NCBI GenBank assembly: GCA_002917075.1
Contig: NTMA01000001.1
Span: 1,262,064-1,326,063, forward strand
Source of the DNA: Hawksworthiomyces lignivorus
Taxonomy: Eukaryota; Ascomycota; Sordariomycetes; Ophiostomatales; Ophiostomataceae
Length of the DNA stretch: 64,000 bases
Direction: 5' to 3'
Shown: positions 34,476 to 46,899 of the stretch, one piece after another
Layout: each line of letters begins with the position of its first letter
How positions within the stretch are numbered: the first letter of the stretch is position 1
The notes under the pieces: model-generated
What the model saw: the letters and a program-made list of their open reading frames with translations, nothing else
Told to the model about the DNA's origin: nothing
The model's database searches: none
Position numbers and translations under genes: made by a program

Positions 34476-36723
34476 ATGATGCCCAGCGAGAACGATCTCT
34501 TAAAACAGCCCTACAGGGTCGTAGGACGTCCTCGCACAGCTTGCCAGCAGTGCAGCTCCCTCAAGGTATGCACGAAGTGATGCCTCTGATCTCTTAATAA
34601 TAGCTCACAGCAATCATGGCCACAAGGTACGATGTAGCGGAGATAGGCCGACATGTTCCAGATGCAATCGTCTTCGTCACACCTGTACTTGGACGGCCAG
34701 CGGACAACCAAATCGCCATTATCCGAGTATCGAAACTCTACACCCTATAGAGAAGAGCCTGATAGAAAAGGAGAAGAAAAAGGAATGCCAGGGTGTTGGT
34801 ATTCCTATCGATCTAATATGGAAACTTGTAGATGTATATTTTGCCAACGTATATAACGCTTCTTTGCTCTTTCATCGCCCGACATTCACAGCGCAGCTAT
34901 CAGATAACGCTCTTCCTAGGCACGTTGTCTTGAGTATGTGTGCTATCGCTTCATGGTAGGTAACTTACTTATTTTATCGCTTCACCTTGTGCAAATACAA
35001 CCCTTTTTTTTTAAAGAATTCGGAAGGCATCGCGTTTGGCCCTTTCCACCAGATCTAACTTGCCTAGTTTCTATGAGACAAACGACCGGGACAATGACCT
35101 TATCGAAGAAGGCTCTGTCCGTCAGTGGGCGGAAGAAGCCGGTAGGCTTGCTTTTTGTCAGGTTGAGACACCAACCGAAAACAACCTTATCACATTCCTA
35201 AACCTTGGTTTGTTTTGGTATAGCCAAGGCCATTGGCAACGAATGCTCGTCTATGAGGGGAACGCCGTTTGTACGGCTCGTCTTATTGGACTAGGATATA
35301 ATTGTATTCGAGACGACAACCCTCTTTCCATGGAGCTACGACGGCGCAGATTCTGGTCATGCTATATGATTAACCAATTCCTTCACCGTAATGTGTCAGA
35401 GAAAGTCAATATACTAGACCATGAAGATTTGCCTTTGCCCTGTACTGAGCAGAACTTCGAACTCGGCTTTATTCCAGGCCGGAGTCTAAGCTTTCGGGAT
35501 AAGGCAAGGGATACAAGTTTTTTTTCAGAATTGATTAGGATTACTAGTATTTGGTGTGTGTTTTTTCTTTTCTTCTTTTTCTTTTTCTTTTTGGGAAGTT
35601 CCCGTCTTCCCTTTTCAATTCCATTATTGCGCCTTACAGCAACAGTCCCTACATTTTGTACTAATCAGACAAGGACCTCTGTTCATCAACTAGCACAAGA
35701 CAACAGACTTCAGGTCGATGAGAAGTTCACAGGCATCCAAAAGCTCGACGCCGAAATCGAGACTTGGAGAAATGGACTCGACCATGTTTTCGAACTTGAC
35801 GAAAACGATTCGTCCGATTGGACACTGTCGCCCATCTCACTGTCCCAAAAGATATTAATTCATGTTTGCTACCATCAGATTATTTGCACCCTTCATTCAT
35901 CAATCGTTCCTCTTTTCGCTTTGAGCCCAACAGCCAGACATCACGGATATGCACAATCCATTTCAGCACAAAAAGCGTTCAATCATGCTCGCAGGATCTC
36001 ATCCTTATTCTCCAAGACTAAACATGCATGGTGCGCTTCTCAATCTCCGGGCTTCGTGGGCTACGCGGCGTACTGTTCCTCTGCCATTCAATTGCCATTT
36101 CTGGGCTGTCAAAACGCTGCTTTGAGGGAAGAATCACTGGCGAATTTTTTGGTAAACCTGGACGTCATGAATAGAATCGGCAAGCACTGGAAGCTTGTGG
36201 CCGAATTGGTATGTATAAACCTATCCAGTCAATGACGTCTACAGCGAAGCCACCTGACATAACGATGCATCAGGCAAGATGTGTTCCGACACTGTACCAA
36301 TATCATAAAACGTTAGCCTATTCTCTTGCAGATGAGCCGAAAACTTTGGGTGAGAACGATCTGAATAAACACAAAGCCACTGGACCAAGGGCAAGGGCAT
36401 CCATTCTAGGATACAATGAGGTTATTTGGAGCAACGGCTCGGTTAAGAACCAAGACAAATTGGACCTTGATATAGGCTGGCTAGAAGAACAAGAAGATGA
36501 AGACGGGTCGCACCACGAATGTTTCTTTCCAGGTCAGATAAAGCCTAGTAGCGCAGCCTATATATTGGATCACAATCAGAAATTGATGGCGACTGTTGTA
36601 GGAGAACTGCCTCCTTATGACAGTCTCGACGGCTCTATGCCTGAGGTCCAGTTCTGGGATGAAAGCGTCCAGATGCCTGATTATGGGTTTGAATCATTAT
36701 CAAGAGAAGGACAACCTTGGTAA
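34476..36723 (+). CDS. Zn2Cys6 fungal-specific transcription factor
   Basis: Proposed exons 34476-34565, 34627-34955, 35068-35553, 35674-36208 and 36250-36723. Exons 1-2 encode ACQQCSSLK and VRCSGDRPTCSRCNRLRHTC, a complete Zn2Cys6 cluster whose intron falls inside the cluster, a common place. The middle homology region follows with WAEEAGRLAF, NLGLFWYSQG, ELRRRRFWSCYMINQF and EDLPLPCTEQNFELG. The third intron (35554-35673) is a long polypyrimidine tract that happens to be open in frame but would insert a run of Phe. The last intron would be only 41 nt with an AAG acceptor, so the 3' junction is less certain. Nuclear regulator of unknown targets; the hydrolase 0.4 kb downstream on the same strand is the obvious candidate. 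Confidence 0.7.
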
Positions 36724-37141
36724 GAGCTGTTTATTATTATTATTTGGAAACAAGTTGGGGTATGTGGTGACTTTTATAAGTGGCGGGTAGGAAGACCGCT
36801 GGTGCATTTTAATAGGTCAACGAAGGAATATATGTTGTTTATTTCAAGGAAAGACATATTACATATTGAAGTCAAGCTTATCTGTGCTCTAAGCGACTAG
36901 GCTAGATCGGAAAAGCCACCCATCGGAAAAGGTGGCAAAGTTTCCCGCCTCGATGCTACAATATTTCTACCGCTGCTTTCAGAGGCCGGGAATCTTTACC
37001 GTGTCAAATACTACTTGACTTTAATGCAGGCATGGGCCTGAGATAAAAGCCACATAATACCCATCTATATTCTTTTGTAGAGGAGTGATCAAAGCTCAAG
37101 ACGTCTACTTTACCAAATTCTCAAGAAAAAAAATTGTCAGC
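36724..37141. promoter_or_regulatory. Intergenic, terminator/promoter between regulator and hydrolase
   Basis: 418 bases between two co-directional genes. It includes GGAAAAGCCACCCATC and GGAAAAGGTGGC near 36908-36936, a short imperfect inverted repeat (CCACC / GGTGG). No further site can be supported. Confidence 0.3.
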
Positions 37142-39039
37142 ATGTCGCAACCCGTTCAAGATATCAGTACAGTGGACGTCAAGTCTTACCCGTACATCTT
37201 TGAGAAAAATGTCACCGTGCCTCTTCAAACCGGCAGTTCACTTAGATGCAATGTCTATCGTCCCAAGAACTCGTCACAGGATGAGAAATTTCCTGTTATT
37301 GCTACATACGGCCCATATGGAAAGGATGTTCATTATCACTTGTGAGTTACATCCTAGTATAACTAAATTTGTGCCACAGTGCTGAGTTCACCACCAGCTT
37401 CAATACTAAGAGCTATGCCGAGCTTAACCCCGATCACAAGACGGACCATTCCGCTTGGGAGACTCCTAATCCTGGTTACTGGACGAAGCAAGGCTATGTT
37501 GTCGTAAGAGCTGATGAAGCAGGCTCTGGCCAGTCTCCTGGCTTTCTCGATGCGTTCTCTGCCTCCACAGTTGACTGTTTCTTCGACTTTATCGAATGGG
37601 CCGCCGTTCAGCCGTGGAGCAACGGCAAAGTTGGACTTTTGGGCATCAGCTACTACAGTGTCACCCAGTGGCACGTTGCAGCGCGGAAGCCAAAAGGCCT
37701 GGCCGCTATTATCCCGTGGGAAGGATGCTCCGATCTTTACCGCGATGCTCTTCGCCACGGTGGTATTTTGTCCAATGGCGTTTTCGATACAGTTTGGGAC
37801 CGTCAAATCGGCCCTAGTCAATATGGTCTCCCTGGTAGAGCAGCCAGAAACTGGGGTGACGACACCATCGACGGGTCTTTGTCTGAGGACGAACTGAAAA
37901 GGAACCGAATTCGCATTGTCGACAAAGCCAGAAACAACCCTTTCCGCGACAGCCCCCAATTCTTATCCACCAACTACAATCCGGAGGACATCAGAGTGCC
38001 TATCTTGAGTGTGGCTAACTGGGGAGGAATTCTCCTACATCTACGAGGAGGTGTGGAAGGCTTTGTACATGCTGGCTCACAGTTCAAATATCTCCGGTTT
38101 ATTGTTGGCAGGCATGATTTGCCTTTTTACTATGCCGACGAAGTTGAGATCCAGCGCAGCTTTCTCGACGCTTTTTTGAAGAACGATGATCGTGTAGGGT
38201 GGGCAACGAAGGGAAAAGTGCCAGCGGTTGATATTGTTCTACGAAAAGGAAACGTCGGCTACAACGACCCCAAAGCAGAGACACAATTTCTCCGTCGAAA
38301 GGAACACGAGTGGCCCATCGCGAGAACTGAGTATACCAAAATTTTCCTCGCATCTGATTCGACTCTTACATGGGAAAAGGAGAAGGAGAATATATTCCAA
38401 ACTATTAGCTACGAAGCTTTTCCAACCGATGACACATTGCCAAAAGCCGTCTCCTTCACGTCGCTTCCGTTTGACAACGAAGTTGAGATTACTGGGCACA
38501 TTGTAGCTCATTTGAACGTGTCGATGAAACGAGAGAATCACTTATCGGCGCCTAGAGATATTGATCTGTTCTTATCTCTGAGACACATCTCTGCTTCTGG
38601 CGACGAGATATTCTATACCGGAACAACTGGGGAAGCAGCACCGGTCACAAAGGGCTTCTTGAGGGTCAGCATGAGAAAGGTCAACACCCAGCATCGGTGG
38701 CACCGATCTTGGCTTCCTTATCGGGACTATCTCTCCACAGACATACTTCCGGTGATTCCTGGTGAGGTTTACGGAGTGGATGTAGAAATTTGGCCAACAA
38801 ATGTAGTAGTCCAGAAAGGTGAACGACTTGTTCTGGATATCGGTTCTTGTGACTTGGCTGGAAGCGGCTTGTTTACGCACAATAATCCTAAAGACCGGTA
38901 AGCTTGCTCTACCATTTATTACACGATAGCTGGAGTTAACCATTTAAATAGATCTGCTGAGGTGCTGCAGGGCACAAATTCGATCCATTTCGGCCTTTCT
39001 TATATCAACTACCTTAGCTTGCCCATCATCCCGAACTAA
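37142..39039 (+). CDS. CocE/NonD-family hydrolase (peptidase S15-like)
   Basis: Exons 37142-37341, 37380-38897 and 38952-39039 give 601 aa, normal for the family. The N-terminal strands read LRCNVYRPK and ATYGPYGKDVHYH; the alpha/beta-hydrolase core has VVRADEAGSGQSPGFLD, the nucleophile motif GLLGISYYSV with Ser in GISYY, IIPWEGCSDLYRD, and the helical cap; then the jelly-roll C-terminal domain of X-Pro dipeptidyl-peptidase type with SWLPYRDY, GVDVEIWPTN and, after the last intron, IHFGLSYINYLSLPIIP. These enzymes cleave esters or amides of small molecules in the cytosol. The first intron is only 38 nt, short even for fungi, but both the phase and the conserved residues on each side require a splice there. 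No disruptions were seen. Confidence 0.85.
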
Positions 39040-39478
39040 GATAATAAATTACTAATTGCGATAGTTAAATAATGATTCTTGTTTTACAATTAAATTCAGA
39101 AGTAGAGATATACACTATAACTCATATCTAACAAACAGTATAACATAAACCTTTTAGAGTTCTTCAATCTAGACTATACGGACGACATTTATTCATACGC
39201 AATCTGTAGCCCTATTATCCGTAATACAAACGGATAATATTTATTATAAAACAACCACAGGGCCGAACAACTGTCAACACAGTTGTGGAGAATACATTGT
39301 CTTGTTGATTCAACCCAACAAAGTGGTCTACGCCTAATTGCCTCACTATTTATCTATACGATATAGATACCTAAGGCCCTAGTAAGAAATACAAACATAA
39401 GAAGGGCTGAAAAAACTCCAAATCATTATCATCACCATTATCATTAATCGTTAATCCTATTACTGTACAACCCTCTCA
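39040..39478. other. AT-rich intergenic
   Basis: AT-rich 3' flank of the hydrolase gene. No feature seen beyond a CATTATCATCACCATTATCA microsatellite-like stretch at about 39424-39443. Confidence 0.45.
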
Positions 39479-39870
39479 TCCCATGACTGCCGCCGGGATC
39501 AGGGCCGCCGACGCCTCGGCGGCCCGCGCGGCCCGTACCACCTCCCTCCCGCCCTCCTCTCCCTTTCCGACTGCACGAGAACGGCCACGAGAACTGCTTC
39601 TTGGGCCAACCTTGTCTGAGGCTAGAGGCCACAGATCGGCCAGATCCCGCCGACTTCTGCCCCCGAAGTGTCGATCCAACGTCCTTTTCCCTCTGCTTTC
39701 GCACGCTTTCACATCTTGAATCCCTTCTCCAAGACGTCCAGTCGGGCTTGGAACAACCCGAGTCCCCGAGCTGTCGCGCCTTGATTCGATAGCAACCTCG
39801 TGTCCAGGCTGCCATTTGACGCCATGGCATTCAGTCTCGGCTTCTTCAAAGACGACAGCGCCCTCAATTC
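39479..39870 (-). other. GC-rich coding-like patch, unknown
   Basis: Minus-strand frame, open for about 130 codons and ending at 39479, in a patch far richer in GC than either side. Residues include FEEAETECHGVKWQPG, ESRGKRTLDRHFGG, DLADLWPLASDK and an Ala/Arg-rich end. The plus strand is also partly open, as expected for GC-rich DNA. It has the look of a fragment of a real gene or of a transposon; I do not recognise it. No start or partner exon can be defined. Confidence 0.25.
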
Positions 39871-40431
39871 TCGATAGCTATGGATTCCACACAGACGGCT
39901 TCGTTATAATGTGATCACAGAACACAAATTAGAGTCATAAATTCCATTCTCATGATTTCTTCATCTTTTTTTAAAGAGACGTTATCTGCAAGCTACTATT
40001 TTAAAGGGCAGAGGCAAGTAGAATATTACAGCAAAGGACTCTGGTTCAAGATAAAACAACGCATATGCTACGAGTTGTATGCTATAAGCGTTCACGCCAT
40101 CCAACATGCGATAGAATGGCCAGGCAAGAGACAGTGCTCAACCTTGCCCTTCATTGCTTCTCGTTCCAAATTTTTATTCTCCTTCATATATATATATTGT
40201 TCCAAAGACCTCCGCTATTTTAAAATAAAGTAAAAGGGTCGCTAATTGTTGCTCTCATATCATTGGGGAGACAGCCGCGATTGCTGTGGCTCATATTAAC
40301 TCCCCCTATTAATGCACTTACATGAATTAGCTTCGCGCGCGGTCGACACATCTAAATTAAACAGAATTGTTTAAGATACTTGATTAGAGAACGTCTATCT
40401 TCTACTAAGCTCACAGTCGTCATCGATAATG
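39871..40431. other. AT-rich intergenic
   Basis: Lies 3' to the Clr5-ankyrin gene, which reads leftward. AT-rich; nothing recognised. Confidence 0.45.
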
Positions 40432-43400
40432 TTACAAAGGCGACAATGCTCTCAACCCTCCAGCTTCGCCGAATCGAAATAGAGCTAACTGGAGCCTCTC
40501 CACGCAACCCCGATGGCGTTCCTTCTCCGCGTATGCCTTTGCGCTTTTGATTTCTCCCACGCCGTACCCTGCTGCACCCTCTGCAAGCAATATATTCAGC
40601 ACACTCACTCGGCCATTCTCGGCTGCCCCTTCAAGCGCCGTCCGTCCATGAACGGCAGCCGGCGCAGCATGGATGTCGGCTCCCTCGTCTAGCAGTAGCC
40701 TGATGATTTTCATGCTCCCTTGGATAGCCGCGAGCTGGAGAGCGGTCGCGCCGCCGTTCACCGCCGGAGGAGCATGGACGTCTGCTCCGTGGTCGAGCAG
40801 GAATTGAACCATCCGAAAACTGCCCCGCTCGCAAGCTTCCTGCAGAGGCGTGCGTGTCAACCCCCGCCGCGCTTGACGATTGATGTCCAAGCCCCTACTC
40901 AGCAATAACTTCGCCGCTTGTAAGTTGTTGACAGCAACAGCAAGTAAGAGTGCGGTTTGGCCATTGATGACTCTTTCTGGATCGGCGCCTACGTCTAGGA
41001 GCCGACAAATGGTCTCATTCATTGCGAGATTGCTCTTTTTGAACTGTTTGATAACGCAATATAACGCGTTGTCGTGGTAAGAAATTGGCCCTAAATATAA
41101 GCTATTCACGTCCAATTTAATTTTTAGCAACACGTCAAGGGCAGACGCATCGCAAGATCTGATAGCCACCCCTAGAGCGTACGCCCCGAAACGCTTCTTT
41201 CCGCTCGGATATCTCGAAGAAAAAGCTTCGCAAAGGGCAGGCAACAGCAAGCGATTCCCACTCTGAAGAGCAGCTGAAAAAGCTACATCATTCGCCGGCT
41301 CCGCGCCGTAGCGCAGCAAAAGATGCATCATGTCTTCGTCTCCCATTTTAATCGCCAGTTCCAATCCCACAGGGTCAACTCCCCACTCCAGAAGTAGACT
41401 AGTGACTTTGGTGTTGCGACATTCAATTGCCAACCGAAGTGCCCTACCAGAAATGCACCACCCCATTTTTAATAGGTCTTCGATAATGGACCTTTCTCCC
41501 CATTGCACGGCTTCTTCAACAGCTCTGGAATCTTGGCTCCATCTCCTTGGATCAACATATTCCAGTAGGACTTCCACAATCTTCCGACTCTGTTTCTTCA
41601 AGGCTGTACGTAATATACTCTCAAATACATTCTCACCGTATGGTTTCCGAAATTCGACGTCGCTTCCTCTCACAATATGAATGATCAGTGTCGTCGCTAC
41701 CTCGATATTCCCAGCATCTATTGCCTCCTCAATTGCATCTCCTAGGATTGAATTACGTGTAGTAGGAGCCTGTAAGATAAGTTGTTTGAGGTAAGAAAGG
41801 TTGCCTGCTTCAGCTGCTGCGAAAGCTGCCGCTTCGAACTCCATTGCCGTCCCGTCACTAATTCTATCTAGTGCTCCATAACGTTCAAGACGCTTGATTA
41901 GATCAGAATCTTTCAAACGAATTGCCTCGGCTAGTGGAGTAATTGGCTTGTGGTCTTCCCATTCACAGGATCTGTCGCAGTCACCGTATAAATCACACGT
42001 GCTTCCAGAGCATGAGGGTCTACCACAGGCACAAGCACCTTGTCTCAGCATCATATCTACCAGTTCGAGTCGTTTGCCGTGTATTGCAGCTGTAAGATGC
42101 TGAGACGTTGGTCTGGTGTCTCTCATGAGGTGCCCAATGAGCTCAAAGTCGCCTTTCGAGATTATGACGGCAAGAAATTTGTTGCAGGTTTGAAAGCGTT
42201 TAGTTACGCAGGCTGGTGTACAATCCATAGCCTGGCAACTCGATATAAGGTATCTGATAATCTTGTTCGCTAGATGGTTGTCTAACTCCTCCAAGATACA
42301 GCACAGAGTCAACACATCTTCCTGTTGTCGTAAATGCTCATGATAGAGGTCTCTTGGCACAGCTTTAGCCAACATCTCGGCTAGTCCGTTGCGACGTGCC
42401 TCAGTGTAAATGACTTTTTGAAGCAAGTTCACACTTGCTTTAGCTCCATTGGCAAGTAGCAATCCAACAATATGTATAATCTCCAAATTGCTTTGGACCT
42501 GCTCTTTTCTGGCGGCTAGCAAATTCCACCTAGAGACTATTGCGTGTAATGCACAAGAGCCTTGGTCAGAGCTGACACTGATCAAAGCGCCAAAGCTAAG
42601 GAGCTTCTTCACGACTCCAAAGTGATATAAACGAGATGCCAAAGCAAGTGGAGTGTATGAAGTTCCCTCGAACTCACAGACGAACTGATTCAGATCAATC
42701 TCGTTTATTCTGCCCGAGGTTGTCTTCAAGATAATATCCACTGCTTCGTCGTCGCCGGCTTCGATAGCAATGCGGAAGAGATTGTCAGCAAGAGACCTCG
42801 ATATGGTAAGGTCTGTCGAACGGAGGCCCTCGACGAGATACGAGATTATATGAGGGTCAATTCTCAGTATTTTGAAAATAATAGCGGGCGGTACACTTGA
42901 GAGGCCGGTGAAGTTGTTAGCAATGGAGAAGATGATCCTTCTACAGATTTCCGATATAGGCGTCGTTCCCTGGTAAATGAGCGCAAATTCGTCGTTTATG
43001 TCTTCTTCAAAGAAGTCGTCATAGAGCAAGGATTCCAGTTTCTCTAATATCGTCTGAGCGAGAGATTCGTGGTTGATGTCGTCAAATATGGACTCTTGCG
43101 TGATGCTCTGGAGCATCGATTCAATGCATTCCCTCGACAGCGTCCACTGAGACTGAGGTGGTCCTGGGCTTATAAAGCTAAAAGGATTGTAGGCCTCGCT
43201 TCCTTGAAAGCCGGCAAGACCGAATGCATCAGGATCGAGAAACAATAGATCAGACGACATGTCTTGTGTAGGAGAGAAGCTGAAAGACTTGTCCATGTTG
43301 TCCAGGTTATGCTGTGGCAAAAGAAAGGTTGAATGAAAGTTTTCGAGCTGGGGGCTGGGCATTATGACCAGTGAAGGGCTGCCTGGCATCCAATCTAGGC

Positions 43401-44101
43401 CAGCTCGTGGCGATCGGCTCATGATGTCGAAGAAACCGATCTCTGAATTTCTTCGGACGACTGTTGAGGAACGTGGAACTTCAGGAACCTCGAGCTTTCC
43501 AAGTTCGACAGAGTATTCCGTGTATTGGCCATCCGGCTGGAGAATCTCGAGGTGCCAGTTACGAGTCTGGGTCGAATCTACAGTGAGTGCTAGGCGTACT
43601 TAGTCAACATTGGTCTATGGTCGTGCCCAACCTGCTTTTTTAATTCTCTTACAAGCATTCTTTCCGGGTGCTGCAGCTTCTCTCTCAACGTAGCGGCGGG
43701 CTCTCTTGACTCGACTCTCATCTAGGACGGAGTCGCCGAGTCTGACTCGGGGCTTAGGGCCCCGTTCCGTGAGGTCGTCGTAGACTGGTAGAATTTCCTT
43801 CCAGTCGCGTTTTTTGAGATTTTTGGACGCTTGCCATTTCTTGAGTTGGGCTTCATACTGCGAGACTCTGAGGACTGGTTAGCGCTCAGCAGCATGGAAA
43901 CGATTCATGCCAAGCCTGTTCTTGTGGTACTTCGACTTACGTTGCTTGAAAGTAATGTTCGTCTCGCATAATCTGCATAATACTATGGCCTTCTTTACTA
44001 GAGTCATCCAGCGGCAGTTTCTCGCGAAAACGAAGCTGGAGAATCGTGTCTTTGTGTTGTTCCCACAGTTCTTGTGTGATTTCTCTGGAAGAGGACGCCA
44101 T
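40432..44101 (-). CDS. Clr5-domain ankyrin-repeat protein
   Basis: Exons 43941-44101, 43653-43867 and 40432-43577; GTAAGT..CAG and GTAAGA..TAG introns keep phase over 3522 bases, giving 1173 aa. The N-terminus (SREITQELWEQHKDTILQLR, HYFQAT, then VSQYEAQLKKWQASKNLKK) is a Clr5 domain, a fungal helical domain first seen in a heterochromatin factor. It is followed by a linker with a basic patch RVKRARRY, an alpha-helical middle and about 15-20 ankyrin repeats in the C-terminal half, clearest in the last third (TPLQEACERGSFRMVQFLLD, GATALQLAAIQGSMK, GRTALEGAAENGR). The exon boundary at AT/VSQY was chosen because it alone restores the Clr5 motif. Probably a cytosolic or nuclear scaffold; function unknown. 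Such genes vary in number between strains. Confidence 0.88.
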
Positions 44102-45114
44102 GGGAGCAACTCCGATGTACTAGACTGCGAGCACTAGAGTGTATAGGGAGAGGTTCTTGGAATTCTCTTGCCTTCTTGAAGCTCGGTCCGGGAGGGGAAA
44201 CACTCCATGTTGCTCGACTTATATGCAGAGCCGTGCAGATGCTAGCAGGCGAGGTTGTGGCACCCCCGATTTTGCCGCACGACCAGGTTTTGTCTTGCAA
44301 GGCTCTCGTCCAGGTTTTGTCGCTGCTCAGGTTTTGTCGCTGCCCAATGAGCATCTCGGTGGCTCCCTCTTGCGTGTCGATTTTTTGCTGCGCGTTCGAC
44401 CAATGGTCTTGCTGGAGACAAAAAAGTTGCCCTCTGCGCAGCTGCATGAGCCATATTATTGTCAATGGTGGAAATCTTTTCAATTGACAACGTGTCATCG
44501 TCCTGGCTGTGTTGCGGTGCAAAGTGCATTTTCTGCTTCATCAATAAAGATGTGTGGCTTATTTTCTTTGAGTCATCACTTTGCTGTTCCGATTTGATAG
44601 GACCGCGTTTACTTTACTACCACACTTTTTATTCAATGTACATATGCATTTGATTTCTTCTCTTTCTGCGGCGCAAGCAGTGCCAATGGCGGACCAGTGC
44701 AGAAGCAGCCAGCACCAGTGTCAGAGTACCGGCTCCAGGGTGCGCAGCGCCGGTGCGCAGCGACGGTGCTTGGTTCTTAAATGCGGCTGAGATTACAGGA
44801 CAAGATGAGCAGATTCGGGGCTAATACGCAGGTGAAAATCCCGTCGAAGTCCCTAAACTGTAGGCCAACTGCAGATATGTACAGCGGCAGCAGCCGCGGG
44901 TTGAATTTTCTAAATTTCACGGGCAATAATCAAGCGGAACCCAATATTTTCACTGCTTTTCTGCCTGTCTGTATGGCTGAAAATACATAATGATAAAAGA
45001 TAGGATCGAGTAAAAGAAATTGTTACCGCATTACTCAGTCCCCCGGATGGGTGCAGCACCGCTTGATCCCCGTATGTGAGCTCTCCCCGCCCATGCCACC
45101 CGCTTATGAGACTG
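44102..45114. other. Intergenic between Clr5-ankyrin gene and cluster
   Basis: Left end is the promoter of the Clr5-ankyrin gene, containing the small tandem repeat at 44283-44343. The right part is GC-richer, with the near-duplicate words GGTGCGCAGCGCC and GGTGCGCAGCGAC at about 44738-44764; the latter contains one GCGACGG. No gene seen. Confidence 0.45.
44283..44343 (+). repeat. Short tandem repeat, 17-bp unit
   Basis: CAGGTTTTGTCGCTGC occurs twice in direct tandem (about 44311-44343, 17-bp period with the preceding base), preceded by a partial copy CCAGGTTTTGTC at 44283. Minor minisatellite in the Clr5-ankyrin promoter. Confidence 0.7.
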
Positions 45115-46899
45115 TTAGAACTCTGCCTTCTGAGACCCCATGGTCGACCCTTCTGCCCCCGCGCCGTCTGCATCTGCTGCTGCCTCATCTCCCACCAGAA
45201 CCACGGACGAGGGCGTGCCGTCGAACAGCATCGAGAGCTCTTCTAGGGTGTATCCCTTGGTCTCGGGGAAGAACATCCAGATCATGAAGAGCCAGACGCA
45301 GTTAAGCGACAGGAACACGAGGTAGTACTTCCACGCGATGGCGGCCATCGCGATCGGGTTGACGTACGTGTTGATGATGAGCGCGATCTGGCCGACAACG
45401 TTCTTGATGGCGAGGCCCTTGGACCGCATGTAAAAGGGCATGATCTCGGTCGTGTACGAGTACAGCAGCGGGTTGCAGGCGACGTTGTACATGACGTCGA
45501 AGAGGAAGAGGCACACGATGACGCCGTAGCCCGCGTTGTGGCTCGCCTTTTCCGTGTACACGGCCGATAGCGCGATAAAGGGCACAAAGATGAGGATCAT
45601 GCTCACATACGAGAGCATCCACAGCGGCCGCCGGCCGATGCGGTCTGCCAGAAACGCGCCCGTGATAGACGAGAAGAGGTTGGCAATGTTGAGACCCCCG
45701 TTGATGCCGGTCCTGTGGGGCCGATATTAGTCCGCCTGATCAACAAACTTGGGCTGGATTCCTTGCATTTTCGGGACGTGGACTTACAGTTCCGTGGTGG
45801 CGGTGATGCCGACGCTGTTGAGGATCGTGGTAAAATAGTACGTGATGATGTTCTGGCCACACCAGAGCGTCATCAGCGTCATTGTGGAGATGATAAAGAT
45901 TCGCTGCAGGTTGGCCTTGTGCGACAGCAGGGCCCGCCAGGTGAGGCCCTCGCGCGCGCCCTCGACGGCCTCTCGGATCTCCGTCAGCTGTGCTGTGACG
46001 ACGGCGTCGTCCACGCGGCCGTCGCCGTGGTACTTTGCCAGGATCGCCGCCGCCTCGTCGATGCGGCCGCGCGAGACGAGCCATCGGGGGCTCTCCGGCA
46101 GGAAGTAAACGGCCAGAAGCACAGAGCACGGAATGAGCGCCTGCAGAAACGAGGGGATCCGCCAGTTCCACGTATCAGTCGGGGTCATGTGGCTAGTTCC
46201 AAAGCATGTCCACGCGACGATGATGCTGCCAAGGTACCAGATGGGATTGAAGAAGGACACGATTGTGCCTCGGAAGCGTGGCGGCGCGAGCTCACTGATG
46301 AGGGCGGGCCCGGCACAGGTCACAAAGCCGATGCCGAAGCCCAGAATAAACCGCGATCCCATGTACTGGCCGCGGCCGTGGGAGCAGCCCTGGAATACTG
46401 CACCAGCCACAGTGAACACCTGGCCCACGGCAACGCCAATCTTGCGACCCCTACCCATCCACTTGTATTAGTCCTGGCAAAAGACGTTTAAATTGTTACT
46501 GCCTTTGGGACACTTACCATTTGTCGGTGACCAGCGCTGCCGGGATACTGCCTGCCAGACAGCCCATGAAGTATATGGCCGAGATGAGGCCCTTCTGATT
46601 CGCAGTAGGATGGCCCATTTCTGTAATCCGGGCTCGTGGTCAGTCGCATACTTTGTCAAATGCACTATTTCAGCTGTGTTCCACGCACCCTTTAACCACT
46701 GAGGAAAGCTCAGAAGATTCGACGTCAAGGTCGCATCGTAGCCCGTGCAGACCTGAGTGAGGTAGATGGTGATCAAGGGGAACAGCAGCTTTCGTATTCC
46801 CTCGTCGCGATACCACGGAGGATACGACTCCATCGCGGCGATAACGGCAGACGGCGGCTGCGCCGCCTGCCGGCGGACCCATGAGCTTGGCCTCAACAT
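45115..46899 (-). CDS. MFS sugar transporter (cluster gene 1)
   Basis: Exons 46689-46899, 46518-46620, 45788-46450 and 45115-45712, all in phase, give 524 aa. The sugar-porter hallmarks are present: VCTGYDATLTSN in helix 1, MGHPTANQKGLISA, DKWGRKIG after helix 2, ELAPPRFRGTI, the PESPRWL motif, DRIGRRPLW in the second half and PETKGYTLEEL at the end of helix 12. The acceptor TAG at 46451 was chosen because it restores DKWGRK. The ATG at 46899 gives a normal N-terminus; in-frame ATGs at 47019 and 46833 are alternatives. Substrate unknown: this branch includes hexose, lactose and quinate-type porters. It is divergent from the dioxygenase gene and shares its motif-bearing promoter. Very GC-rich codon use. 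Confidence 0.88.

Noticed and set aside
35554..35673. Reading through the polypyrimidine tract as coding in the 34.5 kb regulator
   Set aside because: It is open in frame but would encode a run of Phe; GTGTGT donor and AAG acceptor give a normal regulatory domain.
44758..44768. GCGACGG in the 44.1-45.1 kb intergenic region
   Set aside because: Single copy at the 3' side of the transporter gene and far from the Clr5-ankyrin start, with no inverted partner; not counted as a cluster operator.
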